Of a DNA stretch of 64,000 nt, positions 17,080 through 24,909 are shown one piece after another. Positions within the stretch are counted from its first letter, which is position 1. Each line of letters opens with the position of its first letter. Both the position numbers and the translations under genes were made by a program. This DNA is from Malaciobacter molluscorum LMG 25693. GTDB taxonomy: Bacteria; Campylobacterota; Campylobacteria; Campylobacterales; Arcobacteraceae. The stretch lies in contig NZ_CP032098.1 of NCBI RefSeq assembly GCF_003544935.1, forward strand, positions 2,418,001 through 2,482,000. Direction: 5' to 3'. The notes under the pieces were generated by a model. The model worked only from the letters and a program-made list of their open reading frames with translations. It ran no database searches and was not told where the DNA came from.

Positions 17080-18273
17080 ATGTCAAAAGAGTTAGAAAAT
17101 CTTGATAAAGAGTATGTTCTTCATACTTATGCAAGAAACTATGTAAACTTTAAAAAAGGTATAAATGCTACACTTTTTGATGAAAATGGAAAAGATTATA
17201 TTGATTTTACATCAGGTATTGGCGTAGTATCTGTAGGTCATGGTAACAAACAAGTTGCAGATGCAATTTATGATCAAATTAGTAATATTACACATATTTC
17301 AAATATTTATGCAATAGAACCTCAAGCAAAACTTGCACAAAGAATTGCACAATTAAGTGGTTATGATGTTGCTACTTTTTTTGCAAATAGTGGTGCTGAA
17401 GCTAATGAAGGTGCGATTAAAATAGCAAGAAAATATGGTGAAAAAAACTTTTCAAAAAAAAGATTTAAAGTAATCACATTGGAACATTCATTTCATGGAA
17501 GAACTATTACAACAGTAAAAGCAACAGGACAAGATAAATTTCATTCTACTAGCTTTGCTCCATATCCTGATGGATTCTCATATAATCATACTATTGATGA
17601 TATTTATAATTCAATAGATGATGAAACAGTTGCAGTAATGATTGAATTAGTTCAAGGAGAAGGTGGAGTTCAACCATTTCCAAAAAAAGCTATACAAGAA
17701 TTAGCAAAATTTCTAAAAGAGCATAAAATTCTTCTAATTGTTGATGAAGTTCAAACTGGTGTATTTAGAACTGGTGAATTTTTAGCTTCAAATCTATATG
17801 AAATTGAACCTGATATTGTTACACTTGCAAAAGGTCTAGCAGGAGGTGTTCCAATAGGTGCTATACTTACTAAACATAAGGATATATTCTCACCTGGTGA
17901 TCATGGTTCAACATTTGGAGGAAACTATTTAAGTACAAGAGCAGGATTAGAAGTTGTTGATATTTTAGATAATTATAAAAATAGTGGAAAATTAGATGAA
18001 ACTATTATATATTTTGAACAAAAATTAAAAGAAATTTATGAAAAATATCAAAACCTTTTTCTTGAGAGTTTAGGATTAGGATTGATGAGAGGATTAAGAG
18101 TAAAAGATGAACAAACTCTAGCTTCTATTATTGCAAATGGATTTGATGAGGGGATATTAGTTTTAAAATCAGGTAAAAATACTTTAAGACTTTTACCAGT
18201 TCTTACTATATCAAAAGAAGAAATAGATGAAGGCTTTAAGAGGCTATATAATGCACTTGGCAAAATCTCTTAA
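17080..18273 (+). CDS. argD: Acetylornithine aminotransferase
   Basis: This is a PLP-dependent class III aminotransferase of arginine synthesis; members often also act on succinyl-diaminopimelate precursors. It has 397 residues. The FFANSGAEANE segment, the VDEVQTG motif and the PLP lysine in TLAKGLAGG (K251) are present. Its last 23 bases overlap the TolC-like gene, suggesting co-transcription of two functionally unrelated genes. Confidence 0.94.
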   Translation: MSKELENLDKEYVLHTYARNYVNFKKGINATLFDENGKDYIDFTSGIGVVSVGHGNKQVADAIYDQISNITHISNIYAIEPQAKLAQRIAQLSGYDVATFFANSGAEANEGAIKIARKYGEKNFSKKRFKVITLEHSFHGRTITTVKATGQDKFHSTSFAPYPDGFSYNHTIDDIYNSIDDETVAVMIELVQGEGGVQPFPKKAIQELAKFLKEHKILLIVDEVQTGVFRTGEFLASNLYEIEPDIVTLAKGLAGGVPIGAILTKHKDIFSPGDHGSTFGGNYLSTRAGLEVVDILDNYKNSGKLDETIIYFEQKLKEIYEKYQNLFLESLGLGLMRGLRVKDEQTLASIIANGFDEGILVLKSGKNTLRLLPVLTISKEEIDEGFKRLYNALGKIS

Positions 18274-19429
18274 CTTTTTACTAATATCTATACTTTGTCC
18301 TTTTGCATTATTAAATGCAAAGGATGAAGATATTCTTTCAAAAGATAGATTAAAGCAATTTAAATTAAGTGAAGAAAAAGTAATTGAAGATAGTGCAAAA
18401 CTACAAAAAGATTGGATTAATCCAATTACAATTACATATAGTAAAATTGATGGAGAAATAACAGATACTGAAAAAACTGTTATTAGCGTAAATCAACCTA
18501 TTTTTAAAAGTGGTGGTATTTATTCAGCAATTTTATATGCAAAAGCAAACAAAATATACTCAAATTTGGATATAAATCTACAAAGAAAAGAGATGATAAG
18601 AAAAGCATATAATTTGCTTTTTAATATTCATAAAACTAATTTAGAAATCAAAAAAAGTGAACTTATTTTAAAAAATGCACAAATTGATATTGTTAGAAAA
18701 AAAGAACAAGTATTAAATGGTTTTTTAGATACTTCATATTTAGATAATGCAATTTTAGATGCAAATACAGCTAAAAAGAATCTGGCAGATTTAAAATATC
18801 AAAAAAAAGCTTTTATAAATAATTTTAATAATATTGCTAGTAATGATTATAAAATCTTTAAACTTCCAGAATTTAATATTGTTTCAAAAAAACAGTTCAT
18901 ATCTAATAACTTAGAGATTTTAAAATCACAAGCTGATATTGAAACAAAAAAACAATTAAAAACTATGACAATTTCTCAATATTTACCAACAATTAGTGCA
19001 ACTTATGATTTTACAAGAAATCACTCTAATTCAGCAAATATTGTTGAAAAGGAGGTTCAAAATGTTGGAATTTCTATATCTATGCCAATTGATGTAAGAA
19101 CTTTTAATGATATTGAATCTTCACAAATAAACTATTTAAAATCTAAATTATCTTTAAAAACACAAAAATTAGAAGAAGAGAACTTTTTTAGAACACAAAT
19201 GCAAAAGATTGAAACAATAGAAGAAAAAATAAAAATAACAAAAGATGATTATAAACTTTATAGCTCTTTATTAAATACTATTGTTGAAGAAAAAAATGCA
19301 GGATTAAAAACAAAAAGTGATGTGGATACACTACTTAATTCATCTAAAGTAAAAGAAGTTGAATTAAAAATATTTAAAATAGATAAACAACTTGAGTTGT
19401 TAGAGTTATATGCAAAGTTAAAGAAGTAA
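18251..19429 (+). CDS. TolC family outer membrane efflux protein
   Basis: This is an exported protein of 392 residues from ATG 18251, where an AGAGG SD precedes it; a longer ATG reading from 18227 lies further inside argD and spoils the signal peptide. The signal sequence ends near ALLNA. The rest is long amphipathic, Lys/Asn/Glu-rich helices arranged as two similar halves, as in TolC (repeats of the type S-x-A-x-I-x-x-x-K near residues 70 and 230). No periplasmic adaptor or inner-membrane pump is adjacent, so the partner pump is unknown. Confidence 0.8.
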   Translation: MHLAKSLNFLLISILCPFALLNAKDEDILSKDRLKQFKLSEEKVIEDSAKLQKDWINPITITYSKIDGEITDTEKTVISVNQPIFKSGGIYSAILYAKANKIYSNLDINLQRKEMIRKAYNLLFNIHKTNLEIKKSELILKNAQIDIVRKKEQVLNGFLDTSYLDNAILDANTAKKNLADLKYQKKAFINNFNNIASNDYKIFKLPEFNIVSKKQFISNNLEILKSQADIETKKQLKTMTISQYLPTISATYDFTRNHSNSANIVEKEVQNVGISISMPIDVRTFNDIESSQINYLKSKLSLKTQKLEEENFFRTQMQKIETIEEKIKITKDDYKLYSSLLNTIVEEKNAGLKTKSDVDTLLNSSKVKEVELKIFKIDKQLELLELYAKLKK

Positions 19430-19446
19430 GAAAATTCTTACTTCTT
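19421..19446. terminator. Hairpin spanning the tolC-like and pyk stop codons
   Basis: Perfect 12-base arms (AAGAAGTAAGAA / TTCTTACTTCTT) with a two-base gap include both convergent stop codons. No T-run follows on either side, so it may stabilise 3' ends or act with Rho rather than be a classic terminator. Confidence 0.5.
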
Positions 19447-20883
19447 AGTATCAAGATTTAAATAGTATTCAATCTCATTTTTAGTTAAAATTTTAATAGT
19501 ATTTGTACTACCTGGCATACCTACAGGATAACCTATAGTTGCAACATAAGGTCCTTCTTTATCAAGCATATCTCTTGCGTCTAATTCTTTTAACATTTTT
19601 TGGAACATTTTAGTTGTTTGAGACTCTTTTATTGTTCCTATTGGATAAATTCCCCAAACAGCAGTTAAAGAATTTAATACTTTTTTCTTATGAGTAAAAG
19701 TTAAAATTTTTGTATGAGGTCTATATCTTGACATTCTAATTGCAGATTGTCCTGAACTTGTTAAAGCTAGAATACCTTTTGCATTAATATCATCTGCAAG
19801 TTTTGTTACTGTTGATTGAATAACATCAAATTGGTCCAAATACTCAAATTTTTCATGTTTTGCAAAATTATAAATTTCTTCAGTCTTTTGAATAATATTA
19901 CTCATTGTATCAACAACATTTATTGGATCTTCTCCAACTGCACTCTCTTCACTTAACATTACTACATCTGTTCCATCTAAAACAGCATTTGCAACGTCTG
20001 AAATTTCTGCTCTTGTTGCTCTTTCATTTTGAGTCATAGATAAAAGCATTTGAGTTGCTGTAATAACTGGTTTACAAGCCATATTTGCTTTTTTAATTAA
20101 ACTTTTTTGAATAGTTGGTACTTCATAATAAGGAACTTCAATACCCAAATCTCCTCTTGCTACCATTAATCCATCACTAACTTCTAAAATTTCATCAATA
20201 TTTTCAACTGCATCAAATTTTTCAATTTTTGCAATTAATTTCCCTTTATAATCACCTAAAAGCTTTCTTGCATTTTGCATATCTTTTTTGTTTTGTACAA
20301 AAGAAATAGCAAAATAATCAACTTTATTTTCAACTCCCCATTTAATATCTTTTTCATCTTTTTTTGTAATTACATCAATATCAATGATTGTGTTAGGGAA
20401 ATTTACTCCTTTTCTTGAATTTAGAATTCCATGATTTTCAACTTTTGCTTTTATTTCAATTCCAGTCTCAATAACTTTTGCTCTAATTGTTCCATCATAT
20501 AAATAGATATACTCACCCTCTTTTACTTTATCTAGAAGTTCAGGGTAATTAATCGATACTACATAACTTTTATTACTCTCTTTATATCCTAAAATATCTT
20601 CTTTTAAAAAAGTTATTACATCTCCTCTATGAAGTTCAAAAGGTTCTTTAATATCACCAATTCTTACTTTTGGCCCAGAAATATCTTGCAAAATACCAAC
20701 TGTTGTATTTAAATTTTTCATAGCAGTTCTAATATTTTTTAGTGTTTGTGAATGATATTCATGATCACCGTGAGAAAAATTTAATCTAAACATATTTGCA
20801 CCAGCTTTAATAAGCCCTTCAATCATCTCAATACTATCACTAGCTGGCCCTACAGTTGCTAAAATCTTTGTTCTTTTTGTCAT
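19438..20883 (-). CDS. pyk: Pyruvate kinase
   Basis: It converts phosphoenolpyruvate and ADP to pyruvate and ATP. The 481 residues match the bacterial enzyme. The TKILATVGPAS start, the RLNFSHGDHE loop, the catalytic KIEKFDAVENIDEI region, MVARGDLGIE and the MLSEESAVGEDP motif are complete. It is monocistronic with a TATAAT at 20918-20923. Confidence 0.97.
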   Translation of the reverse strand: MTKRTKILATVGPASDSIEMIEGLIKAGANMFRLNFSHGDHEYHSQTLKNIRTAMKNLNTTVGILQDISGPKVRIGDIKEPFELHRGDVITFLKEDILGYKESNKSYVVSINYPELLDKVKEGEYIYLYDGTIRAKVIETGIEIKAKVENHGILNSRKGVNFPNTIIDIDVITKKDEKDIKWGVENKVDYFAISFVQNKKDMQNARKLLGDYKGKLIAKIEKFDAVENIDEILEVSDGLMVARGDLGIEVPYYEVPTIQKSLIKKANMACKPVITATQMLLSMTQNERATRAEISDVANAVLDGTDVVMLSEESAVGEDPINVVDTMSNIIQKTEEIYNFAKHEKFEYLDQFDVIQSTVTKLADDINAKGILALTSSGQSAIRMSRYRPHTKILTFTHKKKVLNSLTAVWGIYPIGTIKESQTTKMFQKMLKELDARDMLDKEGPYVATIGYPVGMPGSTNTIKILTKNEIEYYLNLDTKK

Positions 20884-20917
20884 GGGCTTCTCCTTTTAAA
20901 ATTTTTTCATTGTCGTA

Positions 20918-20923
20918 ATTATA
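20918..20923 (-). promoter_or_regulatory. -10 box for pyk
   Basis: A minus-strand TATAAT lies 35 bases upstream of the ATG, in a 124-base divergent region. Confidence 0.55.
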
Positions 20924-20976
20924 TCTAATTTCATCTACAATATAGTTACATTTACCATTCATTCATCTATAAATGA

Positions 20977-20982
20977 TATAAT
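20977..20982 (+). promoter_or_regulatory. -10 box for the OmpA-like lipoprotein
   Basis: GATATAATTT lies 26 bases before the GTG start, followed by an AAGGAT SD. Confidence 0.55.
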
Positions 20983-21007
20983 TTTTTATTTAAAATAAGG
21001 ATAAATT

Positions 21008-21748
21008 GTGGAAAATAGACAAATTAAATATATATCAATAATTTTAATAATAAGTTCACTTTTATTTAGTGGTTGTGCGCAAAAAAATCAAGATTTACCA
21101 GTAAAAGAAGATGAATATGCAAGCACAAAACAAGGTGCTGTTATGGGTGCTTTTATTGGTGCAATAATTGGTATGATGGCAAAAGGTAAACATAAAAATC
21201 AAAACGCAGCATTAGGGGCAGTATTAGGTGCTGGAATTGGTAGTGCAATTGGCTATTCAGTAGATAATCAAGCAAAACAAATAGCAAAAGAGTTAAATAC
21301 TAAAGTAGATAATAAACCTGAAGCTTTGACAAACCCTGATAATGATTTAGTTATTTCAAATACAGATAAATATGTAAAAATAATGCTAAGAGATAAAATG
21401 ATGTTTAAAACTAACTCTTCAATTCCAACACAAGAAGCCTCTTTAAAATTAGATAAAATCACAAATGTTTTAAGAAAATATCCTGACACAATTATCCAAG
21501 TAGTAGGATTCACAGATAGCAGAGGAACATATGAATATAATCAAAAGTTATCTGAACAAAGAGCTAAAAATATTGGGAATAGAATATACAATAGTGGAAT
21601 AGAAAATCTTATTTACTCAAAGGGGTGTTCATATAATAAACCTCTAATTGCTAATAAAACAAAAGAAGATATGGCAATAAATAGAAGAGTTGAAATTTAT
21701 TTATATCCAAATCAACAATCAATAGTCGATGCTTGTAAAGCGCAATAA
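21008..21748 (+). CDS. OmpA family lipoprotein with glycine-zipper region
   Basis: This is an outer-membrane-anchored lipoprotein of 246 residues. Visible in order are a signal peptide, the lipobox LFSGC (C23), a glycine zipper (about 41-85, MGAFIGAIIGMM and ALGAVLGAGIGSAIGY) and a peptidoglycan-binding OmpA domain (about 135-235) with VVGFTDSRGTYEYN and the NRRVEIYLYP end. The start is GTG with AAGGAT seven bases upstream. It probably tethers the outer membrane to the wall. Pal is unlikely because of the zipper. Confidence 0.87.
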   Translation: MENRQIKYISIILIISSLLFSGCAQKNQDLPVKEDEYASTKQGAVMGAFIGAIIGMMAKGKHKNQNAALGAVLGAGIGSAIGYSVDNQAKQIAKELNTKVDNKPEALTNPDNDLVISNTDKYVKIMLRDKMMFKTNSSIPTQEASLKLDKITNVLRKYPDTIIQVVGFTDSRGTYEYNQKLSEQRAKNIGNRIYNSGIENLIYSKGCSYNKPLIANKTKEDMAINRRVEIYLYPNQQSIVDACKAQ

Positions 21749-21777
21749 TTAAAAAAATTTTAGATAAAATAGTTTTT

Positions 21778-22788
21778 ATGAATAAAAAAACTACTTTTTC
21801 TAAATATATGAACTCTTGGCTATATTCAAATGATGGATATTATGCAAACTACAAACAAATAGGTAAACAGGGTGATTTTTTCACTTCTGTTTCTATTAGT
21901 AAATTTTTTGGTGGAGCAATTGCAAATAAAATTATCAAATTAATTGAGAAAAAAAAACTTCCTAAAAATTGTTCAATTATTGAAATTGGTGCTCATCATG
22001 GATATTTACTTGCAGATGTAATTCAATTTATTTATACACTTAATCCTCATCTTTTAAAAACTCTAAACTTTACAATAATCGAAAAGTTTGATTCTTTAAA
22101 AGAACAACAAGAGAGATATTTAAAAGAAAGTTTTGCAGATGCAATAAATTTAACTCACTATAAAGATATTAGTGAAATAAAATGTTCAAGTGCATTTATT
22201 TTTGCAAATGAAATATTTGATGCATTTGCTTGTGAACTAGTTTACAAAAAAAATGATAAACTTTTACAAGCTTTTGTAAAAGATAATACAATTTTATTTG
22301 AAGAGACAAAAGATTTAAATATTATAAAACACTGTAAAAAATATAATATAACAAAAGGCGAAATTTGTTTAGATTATAAAAACTTTATAAATAATCTTAC
22401 TTCAAGTATAAATAATTTCTATTTTTTAACTTTTGATTATGGAGATAAATATCCAAGAAATGATTTTTCATGTAGAATTTATAAAGAACATGAAACAATT
22501 CCTATTTTTGATGAAAATATAAACCTTGAAAAACTATATAAAAATAGTGATATTACATATGATGTTCATTTTAATTATTTAAAAGATTTATTTGAACAAA
22601 ATAATTGTGAAGTTGAATTCAATACTCAAGCAAATGCTTTAATAGAGTTTGGAATTATTGAATTACTTAATATTTTACGTAAAAATAGTGATGAAAATAC
22701 TTATTTTAAAGAAACACAAAAAATAAAAATGTTATTAGAACCAACAGGAATGGGAGATAGATTTAAGATACTACTTATTAAAAAGTAG
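21778..22788 (+). CDS. MidA/NDUFAF7 family SAM-dependent methyltransferase
   Basis: The protein has 336 residues and resembles the DUF185 methyltransferases whose mitochondrial member NDUFAF7 methylates an arginine of complex I. Seen are the KQGDFFTSVSIS segment (31-40), the SAM site IIEIGAHHGYLLAD (67-80), FANEIFDAFA and a late TFDYGD. The bacterial substrate is unknown. It follows the lipoprotein gene by 29 bases. Its stop lies in a hairpin shared with the convergent DUF779 gene. Confidence 0.82.
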   Translation: MNKKTTFSKYMNSWLYSNDGYYANYKQIGKQGDFFTSVSISKFFGGAIANKIIKLIEKKKLPKNCSIIEIGAHHGYLLADVIQFIYTLNPHLLKTLNFTIIEKFDSLKEQQERYLKESFADAINLTHYKDISEIKCSSAFIFANEIFDAFACELVYKKNDKLLQAFVKDNTILFEETKDLNIIKHCKKYNITKGEICLDYKNFINNLTSSINNFYFLTFDYGDKYPRNDFSCRIYKEHETIPIFDENINLEKLYKNSDITYDVHFNYLKDLFEQNNCEVEFNTQANALIEFGIIELLNILRKNSDENTYFKETQKIKMLLEPTGMGDRFKILLIKK

Positions 22789-22796
22789 TATTTTAA
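22763..22796. terminator. Bidirectional hairpin containing both convergent stop codons
   Basis: A 14-base stem (nine perfect pairs around ATACTACTT / AAGTAGTAT, one G-U, four more A-T pairs) with a six-base loop contains the methyltransferase stop (22786-22788) and the DUF779 stop (22793-22795). An eight-T run follows on the plus strand. Confidence 0.65.
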
Positions 22797-23170
22797 GATT
22801 CAATTTTTTTTAATTCTTCATACTCTTCATCTGTAAAAATTCTAGATTTAGTAATAAATTGATAACCATAATCTATTTCTAAAGAGAAAGAATTACCAAA
22901 TGCAGCACTCTCTTCTTTTACATCAATTGTAATCTCAGAATGCCTAAAATATTCAAATTGATCTTTATCTATAAAAAATTCACAACCACAAATTTCACCT
23001 AATTTTACATTTCTACTAGGTACATAAAAATCATCTTTTTCATAACACATTGGTGCTGTACCATCACAACAACCACCACTTTGATTAAAAACAAGTTCTC
23101 CATGTTTTTGTTTTATCATCTCTACAACTTCTTTTGCTTTTTGTGTTACTTTTACTCTTTGTACACTCAT
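22793..23170 (-). CDS. DUF779 family protein
   Basis: This is a 125-residue cytoplasmic protein of a family that typically sits beside NAD-dependent aldehyde dehydrogenases, as here. Cysteines are prominent: SGGCCDGTAPMCY (about 31-43) and an ICGCEF segment. The end, an SLEIDYGYQFITKSRIF stretch, is conserved-looking. The role is unknown; a metal-binding or folding-helper role for the dehydrogenase is speculation. The gene lies 63 bases after ald with a 12-base inverted repeat in between. Confidence 0.85.
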   Translation of the reverse strand: MSVQRVKVTQKAKEVVEMIKQKHGELVFNQSGGCCDGTAPMCYEKDDFYVPSRNVKLGEICGCEFFIDKDQFEYFRHSEITIDVKEESAAFGNSFSLEIDYGYQFITKSRIFTDEEYEELKKIES

Positions 23171-23187
23171 AATTTGTCCTTTACAAT

Positions 23188-23214
23188 AATCAAAGAAGAA
23201 GATCTTCTTTGATT
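23188..23214 (-). repeat. Perfect inverted repeat between ald and DUF779
   Basis: Arms AATCAAAGAAGA / TCTTCTTTGATT are 12 bases with a three-base loop. There is no T-run on the minus strand afterwards, so it is more likely an mRNA hairpin (stability or partial read-through) than a full terminator. Confidence 0.6.
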
Positions 23215-23233
23215 AGATATTATAGATTATCTA

Positions 23234-24730
23234 TTAAAAGAACCCTAAAGCTTTTGTATCATATGAAGTTAGAATATTTTTATTTTGTCTATAAGAGTTC
23301 AACATCATCATATGAGTTTCTCTACCGATACCTGATTTTTTGTACCCACCAAATGATGCATGTGAAGGATAAATATGGTAACAATTTACCCAAACTCTAC
23401 CAGCTTCAATTGCTCTACTTACTTTATGTAATTGGTGTGCATTTCTTGACCATAAACCAGAACCTAATCCATAAACTGTATCATTTGCAATAGCGATTGC
23501 TTCTTCTTCATCTTTAAAAGTAGTAACTGCAAGAACAGGTCCAAAAATCTCTTCTTGGAAAATTCTCATTTTATTATGCCCTTTAAAGATAGTTGGTTTA
23601 ATATAATTTCCTTTAGGGAAAGTTTTACTAGTGTACTCTTCTCCACCAATTAAACATTCAGCACCCTCTTCTTTACCAATTTTCATATATTCTAAAATTT
23701 TTTCTTTTTGATTAACTGAAGCTTGTGCTCCCATCATATTTGATTCATCAAGTGGATTATCTTGAGTGATTTTTGCTACTCTTTCTAATACTCTTTTCAT
23801 AAATGGTTCATAAATTGATTCTTGAATTAATGCTCTTGAAGGGCAAGTACAAACTTCACCAGAATTAAATGCAAATAAAACTAAACCTTCAATTGCTTTA
23901 TCAAAAAATTCATCATCTTCATCCATAATTGATTCAAAGAAAATATTTGGAGATTTACCACCAAGCTCAAGTGTTGAAGGAATAATATTTTCAGTTGCAT
24001 ATTTCATAATTAATTGACCAGTAGTTGTTTCACCTGTAAAAGCTACTTTTTTTACATCTGGATGAGTTGCTAATGCTTTACCAATTTTTCCTCCTGCACC
24101 ATTAATAATATTAATAGTTCCTTTTGGTAATACATCTTGAATAGTTTCCATTAAAAGTAAAATTGACATTGGAGTAGCACTTGCTGGTTTTAACACAATA
24201 CAATTTCCAGCTGCTAATGCAGGAGCTAATTTCCAAGCTGCCATTAATAAAGGAAAGTTCCATGGAATAATTTGTGCTACTACACCATATGGTTCTTTAA
24301 TTTCTTGAGAAACAGTATTTTCATCTAAATCAGCAATAGTCCCAGCTTCACCTCTAATAACAGAAGCAAAATATCTAAAATGATCAACTACTAAAGGTAA
24401 ATCTGCATTTAAAGTCTCTCTAACTGTTTTACCATTATCTAATGTTTCAGCAACTGCAAGAGCTTCTAAATTAGCTTCAATTGCATCTGCAACTTTATTT
24501 AACATTTTACTTCTTTCTATAACAGAAGCATGTTTATATGTTTCAAATGCTTTTTTAGCTGCTGTTACTGCTAAATCTACATCTTCTTCATTAGATCTTG
24601 GAATCATAGTTAATGGTTCTCCATCAACAGGCGAAAGATTTTCAAAGTATTCTCCACTTTTTGGAGCAATCCATTCTCCCCCAATAAAATTTTCATATTG
24701 TTTTTTAAATGTCGGTCTAGAATGTATCAT
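23234..24730 (-). CDS. NAD-dependent aldehyde dehydrogenase (acetaldehyde-type)
   Basis: It oxidises aldehydes to acids in the cytoplasm. The 498 residues match the ExaC/AldB group. Visible are the IIPWNFP segment, the GGKSPN motif with catalytic E255 and the nucleophile in GEVCTCPSR (C294, with a second C296), plus the acidic insertion DEDDEFF before it. The CxCPSR signature and linkage to DUF779 favour small aldehydes such as acetaldehyde. A minus-strand TAGAAT -10 at 24767-24772 lies 37 bases before the ATG; 11-bp spaced TAGC boxes replace its -35. Confidence 0.93.
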   Translation of the reverse strand: MIHSRPTFKKQYENFIGGEWIAPKSGEYFENLSPVDGEPLTMIPRSNEEDVDLAVTAAKKAFETYKHASVIERSKMLNKVADAIEANLEALAVAETLDNGKTVRETLNADLPLVVDHFRYFASVIRGEAGTIADLDENTVSQEIKEPYGVVAQIIPWNFPLLMAAWKLAPALAAGNCIVLKPASATPMSILLLMETIQDVLPKGTINIINGAGGKIGKALATHPDVKKVAFTGETTTGQLIMKYATENIIPSTLELGGKSPNIFFESIMDEDDEFFDKAIEGLVLFAFNSGEVCTCPSRALIQESIYEPFMKRVLERVAKITQDNPLDESNMMGAQASVNQKEKILEYMKIGKEEGAECLIGGEEYTSKTFPKGNYIKPTIFKGHNKMRIFQEEIFGPVLAVTTFKDEEEAIAIANDTVYGLGSGLWSRNAHQLHKVSRAIEAGRVWVNCYHIYPSHASFGGYKKSGIGRETHMMMLNSYRQNKNILTSYDTKALGFF

Positions 24731-24766
24731 TTTGTTTATCCTTTTTATTTTGATTTACATTTAAGA

Positions 24767-24772
24767 ATTCTA
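24767..24772 (-). promoter_or_regulatory. Candidate -10 box for ald
   Basis: TGTAGAAT on the minus strand (5/6 match to TATAAT with an extended TG). The predicted -35 position falls on the TAGC repeat array, as expected for an activator-dependent promoter. Confidence 0.45.
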
Positions 24773-24783
24773 CATGAGAAATA

Positions 24784-24820
24784 TAGCGTGAGTTTAGCAA
24801 TAAAATAGCATAAAAATAGC
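24784..24820. promoter_or_regulatory. Four TAGC boxes in exact 11-bp phase (regulator binding array)
   Basis: TAGC begins at 24784, 24795, 24806 and 24817, each 11 bp apart, so all face one side of the helix. The third and fourth boxes (24802-24820) match a copy at 28899-28917 in 18 of 19 bases. Direct repeats with 11-bp spacing are typical of PhoB/OmpR-family sites, and such a regulator is encoded at 26808. Confidence 0.65.
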
Positions 24821-24909
24821 GTAACTAAAAGTCCCATTTTATAGGTATTTGAGAAGCCAGTAATTAATATTTTTTTATATTTTTCTTTTTTTTATGATAA
24901 AATCTATCT

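Noticed and set aside
21008-21748. Assigning the OmpA-like lipoprotein as Pal
   Set aside because: The glycine-zipper region and absence of tol genes nearby do not fit Pal.
24731-24909. Sigma-54 promoter for ald or the FIST kinase
   Set aside because: No TGGC-N8-TTGC pattern on either strand.
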